From contig NC_081408.1 in NCBI RefSeq assembly GCF_030272615.1, positions 606,723,673 through 606,787,672 of the forward strand: a stretch of 64,000 bases of DNA. The letters run 5' to 3'. This document shows, one piece after another, positions 51,305-63,039 of this stretch (its first letter is position 1; the number at the start of each line of letters is the position of its first letter). Source of the stretch: Cryptomeria japonica (Eukaryota; Streptophyta; Pinopsida; Cupressales; Cupressaceae). The position numbers were made by a program, and so were the translations under genes. Under the pieces are notes generated by a model. That model worked only from the letters and a program-made list of their open reading frames with translations, ran no database searches and was not told where the DNA came from.

Positions 51305-51997
51305 TGTAGTGTCCACTCTTGAGCAGACTCTTGTTTCATTTTGGATTGACTCAATCAAACCTTTATTTTGTGCAATGGATATGCTAGTTTTGATTTGACT
51401 TATGTGGTGCATGGATATTGATTATGACTATTTATGTTCTCAGTTGATGATTTTGATGATAGACATTACATGATCTTATACTATTGATGTTATTGACTCT
51501 GCTCATGACTAGTTATGATTTCTAGATGATTAGTAATGGCATTTTAGATTATCATGTGCTTTGATGGACTTTATGTATCATACCTCATTTTGGAATGGTT
51601 ATACTAACCTTGTTGTGATTTACTTATGATGCGATGTTTCATTAGTTATATGTTCACTATATGGATACTATTTAACTACTTGATTGTCTTCATGGGGGGA
51701 TCAACCTCACATCACTCATTGCGAGCAGGATGTGTCATTGTGATATCCCTCCACCTGCATGTCTTGTATATATATAAGTATATGCACATGTATCTTCATT
51801 GTGGTTGCAGGGTTGTAGGTACTAAGCATTCATTCCTCCCAGGCAACTGGGTGTGAGCTCCCCTGGCTTTACAGGTGTGAACATGTCTCTTCCCGATGGA
51901 AAATATGTGGCTCAGAGATGTCGTTGGTTCCCTACCCACACTCTAGGTCTAGGTTTGACGTTGAGTCCTTGTCGTTAGTCTTGGCGAAGTTTGCCAT

Positions 51998-52014
51998 GTC
52001 ATCATCATCATCAT
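51998..52014. repeat. Short (CAT)n run
   Basis: About five CAT units in the interrupted LTR. Confidence 0.8.
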
Positions 52015-53479
52015 GACTTGTGAGTATGTGGCATGGTGAGTTTGATCATCCAGTTATTCAGTTATTTGATTCAAGTTAATTGAGTATAGTGATAGATTTA
52101 TTATTTGATTTATTTAAATTATGGTAATTGATTGACTGTGACTAAGTGGCTATTTAATACTAATTTATGACTTTATTAGTAATAGTGTTATTTCAAATTA
52201 TTAAGATTTATGATTTTTAATTATTTATTATTTTTCTGCACTTGAGGTAATATTCAATCGAGATTTTAAGATCGAATTTAATGATTTATGTTTTTAGTTG
52301 ATTTTATTTATTGAGTTATTAATTTATTTCACTTTATTAATTTTATTTACTTATTGTTGATTTTAATCTTTAATTAATTATTTACTTTGATTACTTTAAT
52401 TATATTATTTATTTAATGTCAAATTTAGTTTATATTTAGCTATTATTGTGGAGTCTGATTATTTAGTTAATCTATCTATTTCACTATTTAATCAAGTTTA
52501 TTTATTAGTATATTTAGTAAGTGGAAATAGAATAATAATGTCAATAAGGGGTAAATTATAAATAAATATCCTATTTTTATATTCTAATGTTCAATTTTCT
52601 ATTTTGATTTATTTTAAAATCTCATGAAAGAAAATGAGAAAATAGATTTTCAAATTTCATGAGTTGGTAGTAGGGGAATATTTTAATTAAATATCCCCAT
52701 TGGTGATTTTTTTGACTAGGGTTTTAGTTGGTTTTTTGGGGGGATTTAATCCTTCCCGTAAAGGGAATTTTTCTTCTTCGACATTTATTTTTACCTCTGC
52801 AATTATTCTCTCTGGCTGCAAATTTGAGGAATTGGGGAAATTTTGGCTTGCCCGGTAGCTTGTGCTTGGGGATTTATTTGGAGAAGAGATTATTGCTGGC
52901 AGAGGGAAGCTCTTCTTCATAGGATCCATGCCATAACATGGGAAGGAGGTTGGTTACCTTCTTCTTCTCTTTTATTTTTGTTTTCAAAATTTGAATGTTG
53001 TGTATTCTTGTGTTGGATTGTTTGAGAAATCAGATATTAAATGATTGATTTAGCTATTGGTTTTATTATTGTTGAAATTTTAAATTCCTTGCTATGGAAA
53101 TGGGCAGAAATTGAGTTCAATTAGATTCTATTGAATGTTTGTTTGGAAATCTAAATTTGATAATTTCATTGTGAAGGAATTATGTAGTTTCCCTCCTTCT
53201 CTTAAATTTGGTTTTAAGATCTTTTACTAATGTCTGAAATTTTATTGTTTAAACCTTCATATATTGTTTGGAAGCTATAATTTTGTAGCTCTTTGTTTAT
53301 AATTTTGGTTTATTGTAAAAACTGAGTCTGTGCCCTAGTTGTGGAAGGGATTATTATGTTCTGGGAAAGTTAATTTATTGCCCATATTTTATTTCTACAC
53401 CTGTGATTATTTTTGTTTGGGGCTGCCAATTAATTGTTTTGTCACCCTGTTTTCTGTTCTTTTTGGGTTGTTTTTTTGT

Positions 53480-53612
53480 AACCCACATTGTGGTTTGGGT
53501 GCTACGGCACCACCCATGATATGGGGGATGTCGTGGCATCTACCATATCATGGTGGGTGCCTACACCTCATGACTTGGTGTTGTTGTGGCAACTCCATGG
53601 GGTGGAGATGCT
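53480..53612. repeat. GC-rich palindromic cassette
   Basis: Contains near-complementary arms CACCACCCATGATATGG (about 53510-53526) and CCATATCATGGTGGGTG (about 53544-53560) around a short loop, plus 'gggtgctacggcaccaccc' and 'tgttgttgtggcaactccatgg'. It is the third such cassette in the window and uses different words from the other two. Confidence 0.7.
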
Positions 53613-53615
53613 TAA

Positions 53616-54676
53616 TGTATACACCTAAAAATGGACTGAAGATAGTTAATTAAATACGTAGTTATTTGATTAATTCCCCTTCCCAATTAATTGAATTCAC
53701 AAGCAATTTAATTAATTTCTCTATTCATCTACTAGTAAATAAATCTAAATGATTTATTTATATAGTTCATTTCATATCCTCCTTTGATTAATTAATTCTA
53801 AATTAATTAATGTCTCCCCATATTAATCAATTCTTCTAATCCCTAATTGAGATTAATAGACTCAAGTTTGTTGAGATTAATTACCATTTTTTCAATTATT
53901 TGAATTTCTAAATTCAAATGAGCACATGGCTCCTGACTTTTAACCACCTAACCTAACCATCCCCTAACTTAACCCATTCAATCTAATCTTGGGTCTAACT
54001 AACCCTATCCTATCTTGCACATTCTAACATCCTTATCCTAACCTCCCATGGTGTGGATATTTTCTCCTTGAGACACATGGCACTTTTGCCACATGTCTCC
54101 TCCCTTGGACACTTGCCCTCTCATGAGAAAGGATCCTTGACACTTGTCACCACAGAGATGAAAAGTGTCCCTTCCTCCAACCTCTTCTCCAACTTCCTCA
54201 ATCTTGGCCCTTGATATCTTCATATCAAATCTGGACCGTCGATTCCTACCACCTCATCTTTGGCCTTGGAATTCCTATAAATATTCCCCATTTTGGGGCA
54301 ATAAGGATCCCATCTCATATCAATTTAGGCATCATTACTATAGGCATTTTGCATTTCAATTATCTAGTAATTAGCTTTTGGATTAATCATAGTATGTTAA
54401 TGTAGTTTCTTAAATCATGCATTTCATATCATATCCATAGTCAATCATGATCAAATAGCTATTCAACTCTTGAGTTGCCACTTTGGAGGTCATTGCTCTG
54501 CTGAGAGCCCATCAATCCAACACCTTCAAGGTCCTCAAGAATAGAGGAAAATGGGACATTTCAAGGAAGGCTTATGGTTTGCATTTCTAATCTATTTTTT
54601 AATTAAGCTTTTCAATTACATTTTATTGTCTCATTATATGTGTATGCCTTCTATATACCACATTTTTAGCATCACA
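53616..54676 (+). repeat. Tat element 5' LTR
   Basis: Begins TGTATACACC and ends TAGCATCACA five bases before the primer site, about 1061 bp. Positions 54085-54170 repeat ACACTTG-like and CACATG words, possibly an enhancer. The left end is inferred from TG...CA termini because the partner LTR is outside the window. Confidence 0.7.
54276..54283 (+). promoter_or_regulatory. TATA box in the Tat LTR
   Basis: TATAAATA within 'ggaattcctataaatattcccc', with a plausible transcription start about 30 bp downstream. It lies about 400 bp before the LTR end, a normal place for a promoter in a 1-kb LTR. Confidence 0.6.
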
Positions 54677-54681
54677 TTAAT

Positions 54682-54700
54682 TGGCGCCCACCGTGGGGCC
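54682..54700 (+). other. Primer-binding site of the Tat element
   Basis: TGGCGCCCACCGTGGGGCC just after the LTR. This word is common as the primer site of plant Tat-type elements; I do not assign the tRNA. Confidence 0.85.
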
Positions 54701-54755
54701 TAGCCCCTTTGATCTTTAACAAGTTTGCTTGTAGAAAATTTCATTGACAGGTTGA

Positions 54756-55090
54756 TTAGCTCTTTTGGAGTGCAGATTAGCTCTCTTGGGCCCTCGAATC
54801 ACATTCTTGGTCTCTATTGTGGTGTTCCACCACCTCAAATGGCATTTTTGGGAGACTTCTCAACTTTGTTTTCATATTTTTCTATACTTTAGCATTTTTA
54901 GTCTGTACTTTAGCATTTTTGGTATGTATTGTGGCATTTTTGGTACATCTGTCAGCATTTTCAGTCTATTTGACAACGTTTCTGGTGTGCGGGAAAGCAT
55001 TTCTGGTATGCAGAGCAGTGTTTTTGGTGTGCAGAGAAACGTTCTTGGCACATATGATGGCGTTCTTGGTCAATTTGATGTCATTTTCAG
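54756..55090 (+). repeat. Leader 21-bp tandem repeat, block A
   Basis: About fifteen diverged 21-bp units of the type 'agcatttttggtctgtnntnn', giving a 7-residue periodic frame (AFLVCTL, AFLVCIV, AFLVHLS, TFLVCGK, AFLVCRA). Drift to 22-23 bp occurs in a few units. It sits directly after the primer site. Confidence 0.88.
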
Positions 55091-56184
55091 TTTTTTATTG
55101 ATTTTGCAAATATTGTATGTTGCATTCCTCATTTCTGGACTGTCACTTTCCCAAACCTAATTTGCAGATTGTTGGTTTTGCAGGTACTTATTTCGCTATG
55201 AAATATCAGAGTCATAAACTATTTCATCATCAAAGAATGCAATATAAACTACTAACTTTGTTTGCATCTGGATTTTGCACTTATATTTGTTAAATTAGGC
55301 ACATAGACTAATTACAATGGAAATAAACAAACATGTCTTATGTGTTTTGATGATAGGCGAGTATGCTCTCACTTTTCTTAGGTGATCAGAAAGCTAGACT
55401 CATCCTTTGCTTTCAATAGTGCATATCTTTAGTGGGCCTACCCTCCCGAGGAGCTAATAACTCTTAAAACCCTTAAGGCTAGTAAGAGGGGAATGACCCA
55501 AGTGGGAACGGTTAATGCCAAGTACTCCAACCCACTATAAAATAAACATGATTTGATGAAAATCAAGTCACAGACAGTACTCAAGAATAGCTCTCCTTCG
55601 TACCTTCAGGTATATCAAACCTTGGTTTTCAAGGCTGGGAGACCTCTTAATTGAGTTTATACCCCGACGTGCCTAACAGATCCCTTACTAGTTCCAAGTA
55701 AATTAGAAGCTACCTGGTTTACCTTCGAACATTATTAAATTCTTAGTGCATGGAGGGGGAAGAATCTCTCCTTAAGATACTCACCATATGTCCCTCTTGA
55801 GCATATGTGTGAACTCCCCTTTTGAGACCTTATTGCTAGGCTCATAATGGGACTCCACTAGCTCTCGCAAAGGCAAAAACACGGGTGCCCTTTAGGGGGT
55901 GACAAGGTTGTGTGAGCTGACAGGGTACCAAGTTGTGGGCTAAGAACTAATAATTTGCCATTCTCCTTAGGATAGACTGATTGACATGTTTTCAATTGTT
56001 CAAAACCCGTGAAAACTTGGGCTTTCATTAAAGCTTCTTGAACATACACTTTATGTGTCCTTTGGGACAAAAATACAATCTGAATTATGTGTTTGTAAGT
56101 CAAGTCAAGATCTCATCCATTGAAATACAACAAACATTGAAAAATCAAACTTCAAATGGTCAAATTCACAAGTTCCACAGTAGA
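55091..56184 (+). other. Tat element leader between repeat blocks
   Basis: Non-coding leader. The part at 55430-55960 ('ctcccgaggagctaataactc', 'gaggggaatgacccaag') is GC-richer. No ORF of significance. Confidence 0.6.
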
Positions 56185-57019
56185 TTAGCTCTTACGGTCC
56201 AAACAGTAGCACCTACGGTCCACACAGCCACATTCACAGTCCAAACATTAGCTCTTTTGGTCCAAACATTATCTCTATTAGTCCAAACAGTGACATTCAT
56301 AGTCCAAACATTAGCTCTTTTGGTCCAAACATTAGCACTATCAGTCCAAGCAGTCACATCTACAGTTCAAATAGTCGCATCTACGATCCAAACAATCGCA
56401 TTTTCAGTCCAAACATTAGCTCTGTTGGTGTGAATGTTAACTTTCTCATATTTCAACATTAAATCTCCAAGGTTGAGCACATTAGAGTTTCTAGTCTAAA
56501 CAACAGAGTTCTTGGTCTAAACAAAAAAGTTCTTAGTCTAAATAGTAGCTCTCTTGGTTTAAAGGTCAGCTCCCTTGGTCTAATCAACAACTCTTGTGAG
56601 TTGCATGTCAAATTGCTCATGTTGCAACATTAGATCTCCTAGTTTATACTTGTTAGGTCTAAATATCCATTCCCTAGGTCTGAAAATCATAAAGTTGGGT
56701 CAAAATTGAAATCTCCTAAGTTCAAACACTTAATGTGCTAAGTCTACACATCATTACTTGAACTTTAGAGTCACTGTATTATGGAGAAGAGTTCTTGGTC
56801 AGTTTGTCAGCGTTTTAGGTTTGTCTATCAACATTTTTGGTGTATAGAACAACATTTATGGTCTGTTTGTCAGCATTTCTAGTCTATCTGTCAGCATTTT
56901 TGGTATGTTTCTCAGCATTTCTAGTCAATTTAGCAACATTTCTGGTAAGTTTGTCAATGTTTTTGGTCAATATAGCAGAGTTCTTGGTCATTCTGTCAGC
57001 ATTTCTGGTAAACTACATC
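56185..57019 (+). repeat. Leader 21-bp tandem repeat, blocks B and C
   Basis: Block B (56185-about 56450) has units like 'agctcttttggtccaaacatt'. A transitional part (about 56460-56760) has 'agagttcttggtctaaacaac' and more diverged units. Block C (about 56785-57019) returns to 'agcatttctggtctgtttgtc'. The period is 21 bp in all three, as in block A. The periodic frames have no start-to-stop logic, so I read the array as DNA or RNA structure, not protein. Confidence 0.88.
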
Positions 57020-57484
57020 AAAATCAGAAAACAAAAACAACCCATTTCTCAAACAGTCAAACATAGAGAGTAGGTCATCTTCTTGGGTCATTCAATCAGG
57101 TTATCTTCTGTCAAAACATATTCAAGAACAAGACACACAAAGGTCTCAAGTATTCACCTCAAACAAGTTAAAGATCAAACACCTCAAAGTGCAACATCAC
57201 ATTGTCTTTGATAAACTGATCGTTCAAACATAGTTTCTCATCAGGATCTATCATCTTTTAATCACGAAACTACCACACTTGATCAGAATAACCTCATTCT
57301 TTATCATAGGATATATCATTCCTATTGAACTTGGTCATATCAAAAATCACAAAATCTGCACCCCAAAACTAAGATCGAAAAACTTGCAAACAAGTAAATA
57401 CTTGAAAAGATCATTCCCTCAACAATTGATCACTTATAACGACACATTACTCAAGATTTAAATCTCGCAAAACATTCAAAACAC
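57020..57484 (+). other. Leader before gag
   Basis: AT-rich leader without repeats or significant ORF. Confidence 0.5.
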
Positions 57485-59176
57485 GTGTATGCCCATTCTA
57501 ACCAGGGCTCAGAGATGAAGATTGCAAAAACAAAAATAGAAATGTTTGAAATAACTAAAGACTATAGAAACATGGAACACGAAGATGAAATACAAGTTGA
57601 AGAGGAAATAATAGAACAACATGTCAGAGACATCAAAAAAGATCCTCAATTAGATAAATTTATGCAGAAAATATTGGAGGGGGAAAAAGAAAAATATTTC
57701 CTAATGTTAGCAAAATCTAGTGCTAAACTCTCCCAAGATTTTGATATGAATAAATTGACACAAAAGAGAAATGACCCCCCCTTAATAATGAACAATACGA
57801 GGATATCTTTGGTCTCAAACTCAATGACACGTCAATTCCTAGTGAGACCAAAACCAATGAGGAAACTTACATTCCCACAAGGGATGAAGTAGAAATTCTA
57901 AATAATGCTCAATCCAATGAGGATACACGAAGAGGAAGAGATGATACAAGAAGAGATCAAGATCCTCCTAGAATGCAAAATCATGGTTATGCAAGAATCA
58001 TGTGGATAATTCTATCACAACTCTCACACAACAAATAAAAACACTACAAACACAAATTCAAGATATGCAAAGAGGAAATGTTAGAAGATACTCACTTCAA
58101 GAAATTTGTCCTTATCCATTCAACAAAACCCTAAACATGAGACCATTTCCTATAGGTTTTGAAACTCCTAGATACAAAAAATATGATGGAAGCACTGAGA
58201 TCATATACGAGAATTTTGCACAAAGAGTATGGAGTTTTCACACGAGGATACCTACTTGATGAGATTATTTCTAAAAAGATTAACCAGACTAATGATGGAA
58301 TGGTTCTCCAAACTTACACCTGGAATCAGATCATTCTCAGAATTGGTGGATAAGTTTGTTTCACAATACTCTTACAACATCCAGCATGAAGTAATAATTC
58401 TAGACCTATGTAATGCCAAACAAAAGAGTGGAGAACCTTTCACAACATTTTTATAATGATGGAGATGGTTAGCTTCGTGGTATCCTCATACAGTGCCAAG
58501 GTACGAAAAAATGGACATATTCATCGACAACTTAAATGATCAAATGAGTTATTACTTAAAAATGCAAGGAAATCAAAGTTTTGCAAAAATGATTGATAAT
58601 GGAATCCGAATGGAGAAAGCCATGATAAAGAAAGGTGAGTTGAAAATATTCAAAGGAGTTCACCCTCCTAACAACACTAACAACAACAATCACAATGATA
58701 AACCAAAGTTTTGGAATTGAAATCATAATGTCATCAATGATGGGATAGTGGATAACAACAATGTAAAACCAAAGCAACCGGTTTTTAATTTATCCAATCA
58801 CTCAGCAGCAGCTCAGCAAAACAACAATCATCAAAAAGCAACCATCAAAAATTTATTTCAAAGACAATTTACAAACATTGGTGAACCCCTTGGGTCCGTA
58901 TTAAAAATGCTTATTGCAAATAAATTGATTACTTTACTAGAAGAAAGAAACTTTGAACCCAAGGTAAAACTTGTTTGGTGGAATGACAACCATTATTGTG
59001 ATTTCCATCGAAACAAAGGACACCAAACATATTCTTGTCAACAATTAAAACATGTCATCCAAGATTTTATTGATAATGGAATAATAACTGTGGATGGACA
59101 TACAACAAATGAATTTCACACAGCTTTCAAAACTCTGCTTCCTAACTATGAGAAGGGTGAATCATCAACAGGGTAG
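57485..59176 (+). pseudogene. Tat element gag
   Basis: An N-terminal Glu/Lys-rich part (57485-57892) is followed, after a frame change, by FETPRYKKYDGSTEIIYENF (about 58158-58220) and, after another, by SFSELVDKFVSQYSYN and QKSGEPFTTFL. Then come a linker with Asn-rich runs and a knuckle YCDFHRNKGHQTYSC (C-x2-H-x3-G-H-x4-C, about 58990-59040) before QQLKHVIQDFIDNG. This knuckle form is typical of Tat Gag. Stops at about 58257, 58454 and 58718 and frame changes near 57890 and 58230 inactivate it. Confidence 0.88.
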
Positions 59177-59479
59177 AATGGTAAAGGTAAAGCAAAGGTA
59201 AACTATGCTCATACATATGACAATGTGGTAAATGTGATCATGGTTAAAGAGAAACAACATCAAGAACCCGCTCATGTTATCACATGAAGAAAAGCCAAAG
59301 TGGTTTTTCCAGGTCCCACAACTAACATGTCATCCACTACCAAACAATACAATCTAGTGGATCAATTAGAGAAAACATCCGCACAAATATCCATCTTGGA
59401 ACTTTTAAAGCTTTCACCTATACACAAAGAAATTTTAGAAAGAGCATTAATCGATAAGATCTTGATATAGATCAATTCC

Positions 59480-59965
59480 AAACAATGGTGGGACACCTCA
59501 CAACTCCTCATTGCTTATCATTTACCAAAGAAGATGACGTGTCCTTGCAACATCCCCACAACGCTCCTTTGCATATTGAAGTCCTCATTCACAAAACTTG
59601 AGTTAAACATGTTCTAATAGATGATGGAGCTGGCCTAAATATTTGTTCATTGAGTCTTGTTCATGCCTTAGGATATTCAAAAGATGCAGTTGATCCCCCA
59701 AAAAAGATCACCATAAAGCCTATAATGAAGAAGAATGTTCCTCCAAGGGAATTATGATACTACCCATCAGAGTGGGACCTTTGCAGAAAGACACAGCATG
59801 CCAAGTTCTAGACTTGGACTTATCATATAATGTACTCCTAGGGAGACCTTAGATGCATGACTTGCAAGTCGTCCCATCAACATATCATCAGTGTGTCAAA
59901 TTTCCCTACAATGGACAAGAAATCACAATCTCTGTAGATTCAAATCCATTTCAATACTACAGCAA
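59480..59965 (+). pseudogene. Tat element aspartic protease
   Basis: HVLIDDGAGLNICSLSLVHALG holds the active-site Asp (about 59608-59640). After a one-base frame change near 59720 come ILPIRVGPLQKDTACQVLDL and YNVLLGRP followed by a stop, then MHDLQVVPSTYHQ. The usual D-G-G-A is D-D-G-A here. Confidence 0.82.
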
Positions 59966-60279
59966 TTTAAAAATGGCTCAAGAATTCATTGTTCCTCATA
60001 ACAGGGAGGCATCATCTTCAAACACATAATCCAAGGAACAATCATTTGCCTCATTTTATTAATTATGGAAAAACAAATGCATCTAAGAGATTGAGGGAAT
60101 GGAGAATACTCTCACAATTACCACTCTCTCCTAAATCCTTTGGAAAACCATCAAACTCTAAACAACAACCAATTGTGAAACATCTTCCGATATTTGATGG
60201 AGAATTCATTAGTGCTGGAACCTTATCAGAGGAGACAGAAGACAAAGATATGCTACAGTGGCTATACAAAGATGAATAA

Positions 60280-60480
60280 GTTCAACAAAAGGTCAACAAT
60301 GTCAGAATACCTACAGAAAAATATGGAAAAGGATTCAACATTCTTCAAAGGATGGGATACAGTGGAACATGTCTTATAGGAAAAAGAAAAGAAGGTATCT
60401 TAGAACCTATCCAACCTCATACTCAGTAGGCCACAGACAAAGCAGGCTTAGGGTATGGACAAGTTACTCTACCAGAAGAC
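60280..60480 (+). pseudogene. G-patch-like stretch between protease and RT
   Basis: In the pol frame: YGKGFNILQRMGYSGTCLIG, KRKEGILEPIQPHTQ, a stop, then ATDKAGLGYG. The spacing of aromatic, Gly and Leu residues matches a G-patch (GfxilkkMGYkGxGLGkxxqGixxPi...rxGLGy). Two of the conserved Gly of G-x-G-L-G are Cys and Ile here. G-patch domains bind RNA or RNA helicases in cellular proteins; some retroelements carry one after the protease. Confidence 0.65.
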
Positions 60481-60579
60481 ACATTCTCTAATAAACACCA
60501 AGAGGAATATGAAAACAGACAAGAACAACTTGCAATTGAAAGGGAAGAAGCATCTACAAAACAACAAGCACAAACAAAC

Positions 60580-61386
60580 ATGAAATGGCAAAAGAAACAA
60601 TCCTCAAATCAACAAGAGAAACAAACCAATGATACCTCCCAAGAAGCATTAACTCTCAATCAAAACAAGCATGAACCTAGTACTAATAAAGGAGAGCTGA
60701 TAGTAAAGTTGATAGAACTCAATCTCATTCTAGAAGAAGTTGAATATGAAAGAAGAAAGGATATAGCAAGACAAACAGAAGAAACACATCAAAAGCTATA
60801 TGAACAAATTTGTAGATTGCAAGCTACAAGTGAGACAGATTCTGATGAATGGGAATGGGATTCCTATCATTTTGAAGAATCAGCTGGAGAAAATTGCTTT
60901 GAAGAAGATGTAGGAGTCGATGTACTTCACATGTATGCAGGGCAAACGTTAGGAACTAGTTCACTTGAATTAGAATCACATTCGGCCAACTTGGACTTAA
61001 TTAAGGACAATCAAGAACTTTGTGTGCGAGGTCATTCTGACGAGGGTACCATTCTAGAAATTGACATATGTATCAAAAACATTGATAACTCAATCATGAC
61101 CCTAAATACTCTCAAAAAATCTCAACCTAATGACCCCTTACCTCTAATCCACCCTGAACTTATTGATTGGGAAAATGAAGGACATACTACCATTGATACC
61201 TTTCTGAATGACCATGCCATATCCATATATCTTAATGCAATCGAACTCGTAATAAATTCCACTAGGAATTTCAGCAACGCATCTTCCAGTCAAGTGGGTA
61301 CCAAATCTCCTACTCACAAAAGGGAAAGTAAAGAAAACAATATCAGGTCTAATGTTGAAAACCATTTCTTGGCAACATTAGATTAG
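60580..61386 (+). pseudogene. Acidic linker region of Tat pol
   Basis: 268 codons open in the same frame as RT. It has a Gln/Lys-rich start, a coiled-coil-like part (ELNLILEEVEYERRKDIARQ), an acidic part (ETDSDEWEWDSYHFEESAGE) and a low-complexity end. No catalytic motif is seen. Its place between G-patch and RT, and one stop at its end, suggest that it was part of the polyprotein. Function unknown. Confidence 0.6.
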
Positions 61387-61439
61387 GAAAAAGTAAAAAG
61401 AAAGGATGCATCTAACGGTGAAAACCTCCTCAAGGCACC

Positions 61440-62540
61440 GGAAGATGGGAGATTTGACACTTTACCTGAGTACTATCAAGAAAGGTCATCAATTTTGATC
61501 AAACCAATAGAAGTAGTTAATATTGGGACAATAGAGCAACTAAAGATCCTACATCTAGGAACTTCTCTGTCAGAAGAAGAAAGGAAACAATATATGGAAT
61601 TTTATAAATGATGGCAAATCAATTTCGCTTGGTCATATGCAAACATGCCAGGATTGGATCCAGAGCTTATTATGCATCACTTAAATGTCAATCTAGGAGC
61701 CAAACCAGTCAAATAGAAATTAAGAAAGATGCATCCACATATCTCTCTCCTGGTCAAAGCGGAACTAAAAAAATTACTAGATGTAGGATTCATCAAACCT
61801 ATAGCATATCCTCAATGGGTATCAAACATTGTTCCTATTTCAAAGCTAGACATTGTTCCTATTTCAAAGCTAGACAAAAGTATCAAAGTATGCACAGACT
61901 TCAGAGATCTTAATAATGCATGTCCAAAGGATGACTTTCCTTTGGCTAACATTGACATTATTGTAGATTTAACAACTAGACACTCCATGTTCTCTCTCAT
62001 GGATGGTTTCTCTGGATACAATCTAATTAAAATAGCACCTGAAGATCAAGAAAAGATAGCTTTCACATGTCCATGGGGTACTTTTCGTTGGAACGTCATG
62101 CCTTTTGGACTAAAGAACGCAGGTGCCACATATTAGAGAACTATGACAATGATATTCCATGACATGATGCATACATTCATGGAAGACTATGTGGATGACA
62201 TCTTGGCAAAATCATACAATAGATAAGAACATATCGAGATACTAGAAAAGATCTTTGATCGGTTAGAACAGTACAAGCTACGACTAAATCCTAAGAAATG
62301 TGCCTTTGGTGTCACTTTAGGAAAGTTATTGGGATACATTGTTTCAGCTAGAGGTATTGAAGTAGATCCAGCTAAGGTCAAAGCAATCATGAAAATGGCA
62401 TCTCCCAAGAATATAAGTCAACTTAGATCACTGCAAGGAAGACTCCAGCCAATTAGAAGATTTGTTGCTCAACTAGAAAATAAATATCAACCATTTACTC
62501 ATCTATTGCATAAAAAAGTTCACTTCAAATGGGACCATCA
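61440..62540 (+). pseudogene. Tat element reverse transcriptase
   Basis: Motifs: NFAWSYANMPGLDPELIMHH, AELKKLLDVGFIKPIAYPQW, KVCTDFRDLNNACPKDDFPL, SLMDGFSGYNLIKIAPEDQE, TFRWNVMPFGLKNAGATY, and EDYVDDILAKS with the catalytic Y-V-D-D (about 62188-62205). Stops at about 61712, 62134 and 62222 interrupt it. An exact 24-bp tandem duplication (61827-61874) inserts eight codons in the fingers region. Confidence 0.92.
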
Positions 62541-62960
62541 ATGTGAAGATGCATTCAACAAGATCAAGGCATATCTCATGCAACCACCCATTCTAATGTC
62601 ACCAATTCCAAACAAGCCATTATTGCTCTATGTATCAACCACTGAAGTATCATTAGGAGTTTTGCTTGCACAACAGGATAATGAAGGAAAAGAGCGAGTC
62701 ATCTACTACATCAGCAAAACACTAGTGGGATACGAGCTCAACTATTCCCCAACAGAAAAAGCATGCTTGGTGGTAATTTTTGCTTCTCAAAAATTAAGAC
62801 ATTATCTATTATCTCACTCCATCAAGTTGATAGCTAAAATTGATCCATTGAAGTATTTGCTCAATAAGGCAACATTGACAGGATGACTAGCAAAATGGAT
62901 CATGATTCTAAGTGAGTTTGATATTGAGTGTGTAGATAGAAAAGCTATCAAGGGACAAGT
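62541..62960 (+). pseudogene. Tat element RNase H (first domain)
   Basis: LLLYVSTTEVSLGVLLAQQD, ERVIYYISKTLVGYELNYSP, and HYLLSHSIKLIAKIDPLKYL follow the RT directly. The first catalytic Asp position reads Ser/Thr, as is common in Tat, where this domain has degenerated. A stop lies at about 62884. Confidence 0.85.
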
Positions 62961-63039
62961 CATTGCAGCCCAACTAGCTGAGGCACCACTTCAAGATGAT
63001 CATCCTTTGCAAATTGAATTTCTCGATGCTAATATCCTA

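Larger units (their letters stand above)
51305..53615 (+). mobile_element. LTR related to the giant solo LTR, interrupted
   Basis: Starts TGTAGTGTCC inside the Athila-like 3' LTR; compare TGTAATGCCC of the giant LTR. The internal order is a GC-richer promoter-like part (51700-51960), an AT-rich part (52060-52680), an 'actagggttttag' leader-like part with TTCTTC tracts (52710-52980), and a palindrome cassette (53480-53610). This is the order seen in the giant LTR read on minus. It is cut at about 53616 by the Tat element's LTR. No coding sequence was recognised. The family link is by layout and termini, not by measured identity. Confidence 0.55.

Noticed and set aside
54765-57073. Periodic 7-residue frames (AFLVCLS and TVQTLAL types) as a membrane or repeat protein
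   Set aside because: The period follows from a 21-bp DNA repeat in a retrotransposon leader. The frames change between blocks and have no sensible start or end.
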